Part shown: positions 61,337-64,000 of the stretch, one piece after another | How positions within the stretch are numbered: position 1 is the first letter of the stretch | How the letters are laid out: each line of letters opens with the position of its first letter | Origin: Monocercomonoides exilis | Taxonomy: Eukaryota > Preaxostyla > Oxymonadida > Polymastigidae | Length of the DNA stretch: 64,000 nucleotides | Assembly: GCA_001643675.2 (NCBI GenBank) | Contig: LSRY02000007.1 | Coordinates: 439,001 to 503,000, forward strand | Direction: 5' to 3' | The notes under the pieces: generated by a model | What the model saw: the letters and a program-made list of their open reading frames with translations, nothing else | Database searches by the model: none | Told to the model about the DNA's origin: nothing | Made by a program: the position numbers and the translations under genes

Positions 61337-64000
61337 ATGGATTCTGAAGATAAATCAGGAGATGAAATCTCAGAGAGGAAAAAAAGGAGGATTATAGAGT
61401 GGATTAACAGCATGAAACCAACTGCTTGTGCAATTTTCACGACTGAAAGCGATCTTTCTGATGGAGGTGTTCTTTGCGGTATTATTGAAGAATTAACCGA
61501 CGAAAAGATTGAAGCGTATCAGCGAAGACCAAAGAGTTTTGAGCAAAAGAAAGCTAACTTCTCAATTATCCTCAAGCATCTTGTCGAATGCGCAAACTCA
61601 TTTCAGTCTTTTGACCTGCCAAATTTACTAACAGCGGAAGAGACCCCCAGACTTCTCGCAGAGGTTTGCAATTCTTTTGTATATGAAATGCTATTGTAAT
61701 CTTTTACTTTGAATAATATTTTTCATGACAGGGAAATAACGGGGTATTTTGGAAAGTTTTTTCAAATTTATATGACATTGCTCATCCAAATATAGATTCG
61801 CCTTCACCAAAACGTATTTTTCAACAAAAGAAACTTGTTGAAAATATTGAGCCTATTACACCACTTCATGATTTATCTCGGTCATTTCATTCCGAACCAA
61901 CTCCACTTCGCAATTCTGTAATAAAGCCATCTCCCTTTCTTGATGTAACTCCAGATTCTGATGATCCAACGCTTCATCTCGATTTTTACAATCTTTCACA
62001 TGAACAAAATTCTATAATAAGCAAAACATCTAGGCATTCTTCAAAAAAGAAAAGCACAAAAAGTCTGCGTTATCAAGATGACGAAGAGGATTTAACAAAG
62101 TCGGGGAAAAAAGCTAAAAAAGCAGCAACACGGCAAAACTTGGATGACGATGTGTCTGCCACTTCTGCTACTCCGAAAAGAATAGAGCATCAATCAGAAC
62201 AATTTCCTGATGATTTCCCTGACGAGCAAATATTAACATTATCGCAGAAATCTGCGAAATCCTTGAACGTTGCTGCAACACCAACAACAACAGCATCCTT
62301 TGTGACCCCTCCTTCAACACTTTCGCGAGTCGAATGGCTTGAGACTCCAACTATACGAAACACTACAAAGCAAATGACTGCCAAATTTCATCATCACTTG
62401 AAGATTGTTGAAGAAGACGAAGAGATGAAAAAGGGAAGAGAATTACATTTGTCTGAGCTTTCAACTCCATTGCCTTCTTCTATTGCTTCTGCTTCTGCTC
62501 TTTCAATACAGCAAGCATCGTTTGATTCTACGTATGCATCAAACTATTTGGCAATGGAACTTCCTCAGTTCGATTTTTCTGCTGGAAAAAGTAAAAGAAA
62601 AAAGCAAAAGACTTCACTTGAATCAAAAGGTATCGATGAAATTGAAAAAAATGAAAGTACCGAAAACGAGAAGAATGATCAAGAAGTTTTGAAAACCAAA
62701 AGATCTTCAAAATATCGAGAAAGTCGAAGATATGAAGAAACAAGAAATGAACGAGGAAGAGACAATGATAAAAGATATAACAAAATGCGCCTTTCTGAAG
62801 AACGAGAGCGACTCAGATCACTCGAAAGACAGACTGCCCGCGAGTGGCGAGAAAAGAAAGAAAAGGAGCAAGAGGCACTTGGAAAAAGCAGAAAACCGAC
62901 TACAGCAGAAGATGAGATGACTTTGTATTCACTTGAATTGAATTGGAATCCATCAACAGCAGGGCCTTTTCTTTCGAAGCACAGCGAGAGCCGGTGGCCG
63001 TTGACTGAAAGAGAGAGAAAAGAAGGAAAAGGAAAAGAGGGAAGGAACGAGAAATCTGGATGGAATAGTGAAGAAGGATATGAAAATGATGAAAGAAGTG
63101 GAAGGAAAAAATCATTATCACCTTCTTTGGTTCCTGCAACTTCTTTGCAATATCACAATGAAATGCTTAGGAGAAGGGAGGCAGGAGCTGAGAAAGAGAA
63201 GAAAAATGAAAAAAGAGTAACTCACGGTGATGTGATGAAGAAGATTCACAATGGCCTTATGACAGAATGGCATGAAAGGCTGACCACAATTGTCGATCCC
63301 ATTGCAGAGAAAATATTCAAAGAGAGAGAACAAGAGAAAGCGAGAAGAGAGCAGCAGATGGAGGAAATGGAAAATAACACGAAATTGAAAAGAGAGAGCG
63401 AAGGGCAAAAAGGAAAGGGCAATGCAGAAAGTAATGTTTCAGGTTCGTCCGATGGTGAATCGCAGAGTAAAAGGCGGATGATGGATGCTGCTTACAAAGA
63501 CAAGCTTGAAAAGGAAGCGCTGTTAGAGAAACAAGCACAGCTTGAAAGAGAAGCTCGTGCAACAGCAGAGCAGCAGAGCCGGTTGGAAGCGGAAAGCAAA
63601 GCGAAATTGCAAAAAAAGACGAAGGAAGAAGAAATGGAAGACAAAATGGGAAGTCACTTTTCAAAACGCCAAAAACGTATTTTGCGATGGTTGTATGAAA
63701 ATGGGATTGATATATTTTACTACAAATATCGTAATAAAAAGCGGAGAAGCGAAAAAGAGAATCTTCTGAATGATAATATGAGCGATGGCATTCATGATAT
63801 GATGGAGAAAGATAGTAACAGAGAGGAAAATTCTGATGAGAACAAAGAAGAAGACAACGAAGAATCTGATGCAAACGAGCTTTCACAAACAGATCTGGAT
63901 TCTGAAGAAAGATCTGACAAAAGTAAACCACAAAATGAATCATGTGCTCTTCCACTAAACTATTTCTCCACACTCACAACTCCTCCACCTTCCTCTCTGC
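61337..64000 (+). CDS. CH-like domain protein with basic coiled coil, truncated by window end
   Basis: Exon 1 is 61337-61663 and exon 2 starts at 61732 after a 68-nt intron (GTTTGC donor, GACAG acceptor, phase 0). The second exon stays open to base 64000, so at least 865 residues are present and the C-terminus is missing. Residues ~15-125 resemble a calponin-homology fold as found in microtubule- or centrosome-associated proteins: an I-I-E-W-I-N helix, S-D-L-S-D-G-G-V-L-C-G-I-I, then K-K-A-N-F-x-x-I-L-K-H-L. Assignment to a CH subfamily is tentative. The rest is disordered and basic with Lys/Arg/Glu-rich coiled-coil segments (~500-780), and a well-ordered patch reads W-L-Y-E-N-G-I-D-I-F-Y-Y near residue 770. 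No membrane span is present. Confidence 0.7.

Noticed and set aside
1-64000. Alternative genetic code (TAA/TAG as Gln, known in some oxymonads)
   Set aside because: TAA (19944), TAG (34141, 1861) and TGA (36366) all terminate convincing genes and TAA/TAG do not interrupt conserved domains.
1-64000. tRNA, rRNA, CRISPR arrays or bacterial operons
   Set aside because: No cloverleaf with TTCRA loop, no rRNA blocks and no spaced direct repeats were seen; gene style is eukaryotic.

Overview
The window looks like nuclear DNA of a gene-dense, AT-rich unicellular eukaryote. Coding regions are interrupted by short GT-AG introns (about 25 to 250 nt), proteins carry very long Ser, Glu and Lys low-complexity tracts, and intergenic DNA is rich in foldback repeats. 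TAA, TAG and TGA all end long reading frames, so the code is standard. Huge beta-helix surface proteins ending in a degenerate kinase, together with the intron style, fit a metamonad such as an oxymonad (Monocercomonoides-like). That placement is inference; no marker gene here proves it.

Layout. 0-5.5 kb: a decayed beta-helix fragment, then a spliced alpha-helical (ARM/HEAT-like) gene on the minus strand. 6.5-9.3 kb: a broken Merlin/IS1016-type transposase and a beta-helix membrane protein interrupted by two in-frame TGA codons. 9.7-10.6 kb: foldback repeats. 11-12.7 kb: an RGG-rich RING-H2 protein. 12.9-27 kb: two very large paralogues facing tail to tail. Each has a cytosolic-type VWA domain, a Ser-rich/coiled-coil linker, one membrane span and a repetitive beta-solenoid, and they share an identical 528-bp block in inverted orientation. 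27.3-34.1 kb: a MATE-type transporter carrying a ~1,700-residue disordered tail, divergent from the second VWA gene. 34.6-35.7 kb: a 1,061-bp palindromic element. 36.4-45.7 kb: a 3,074-residue surface protein (signal peptide, five ~360-residue modules, membrane span, kinase-like tail lacking catalytic motifs). 45.7-56.9 kb: almost no intact gene; it holds a second 1,061-bp palindrome, a 245-bp foldback, other foldbacks, and a 3,758-bp element with 368-bp terminal inverted repeats and an 8-bp target duplication that encloses decayed host-like sequence. 56.9-64 kb: a rhomboid protease, a divergent Ser-rich coiled-coil protein, and a CH-like domain protein running off the window end.

How parts may fit together: four loci here (one intact, three broken) belong to the beta-helix surface family, and the VWA pair also presents a repetitive beta-solenoid outside the membrane. 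The window therefore reads as a locus of fast-changing cell-surface genes embedded in recombinogenic inverted repeats, with a rhomboid protease nearby. Gene models below were spliced by hand by requiring matching phases and GT-AG ends; no transcript or database evidence was available.
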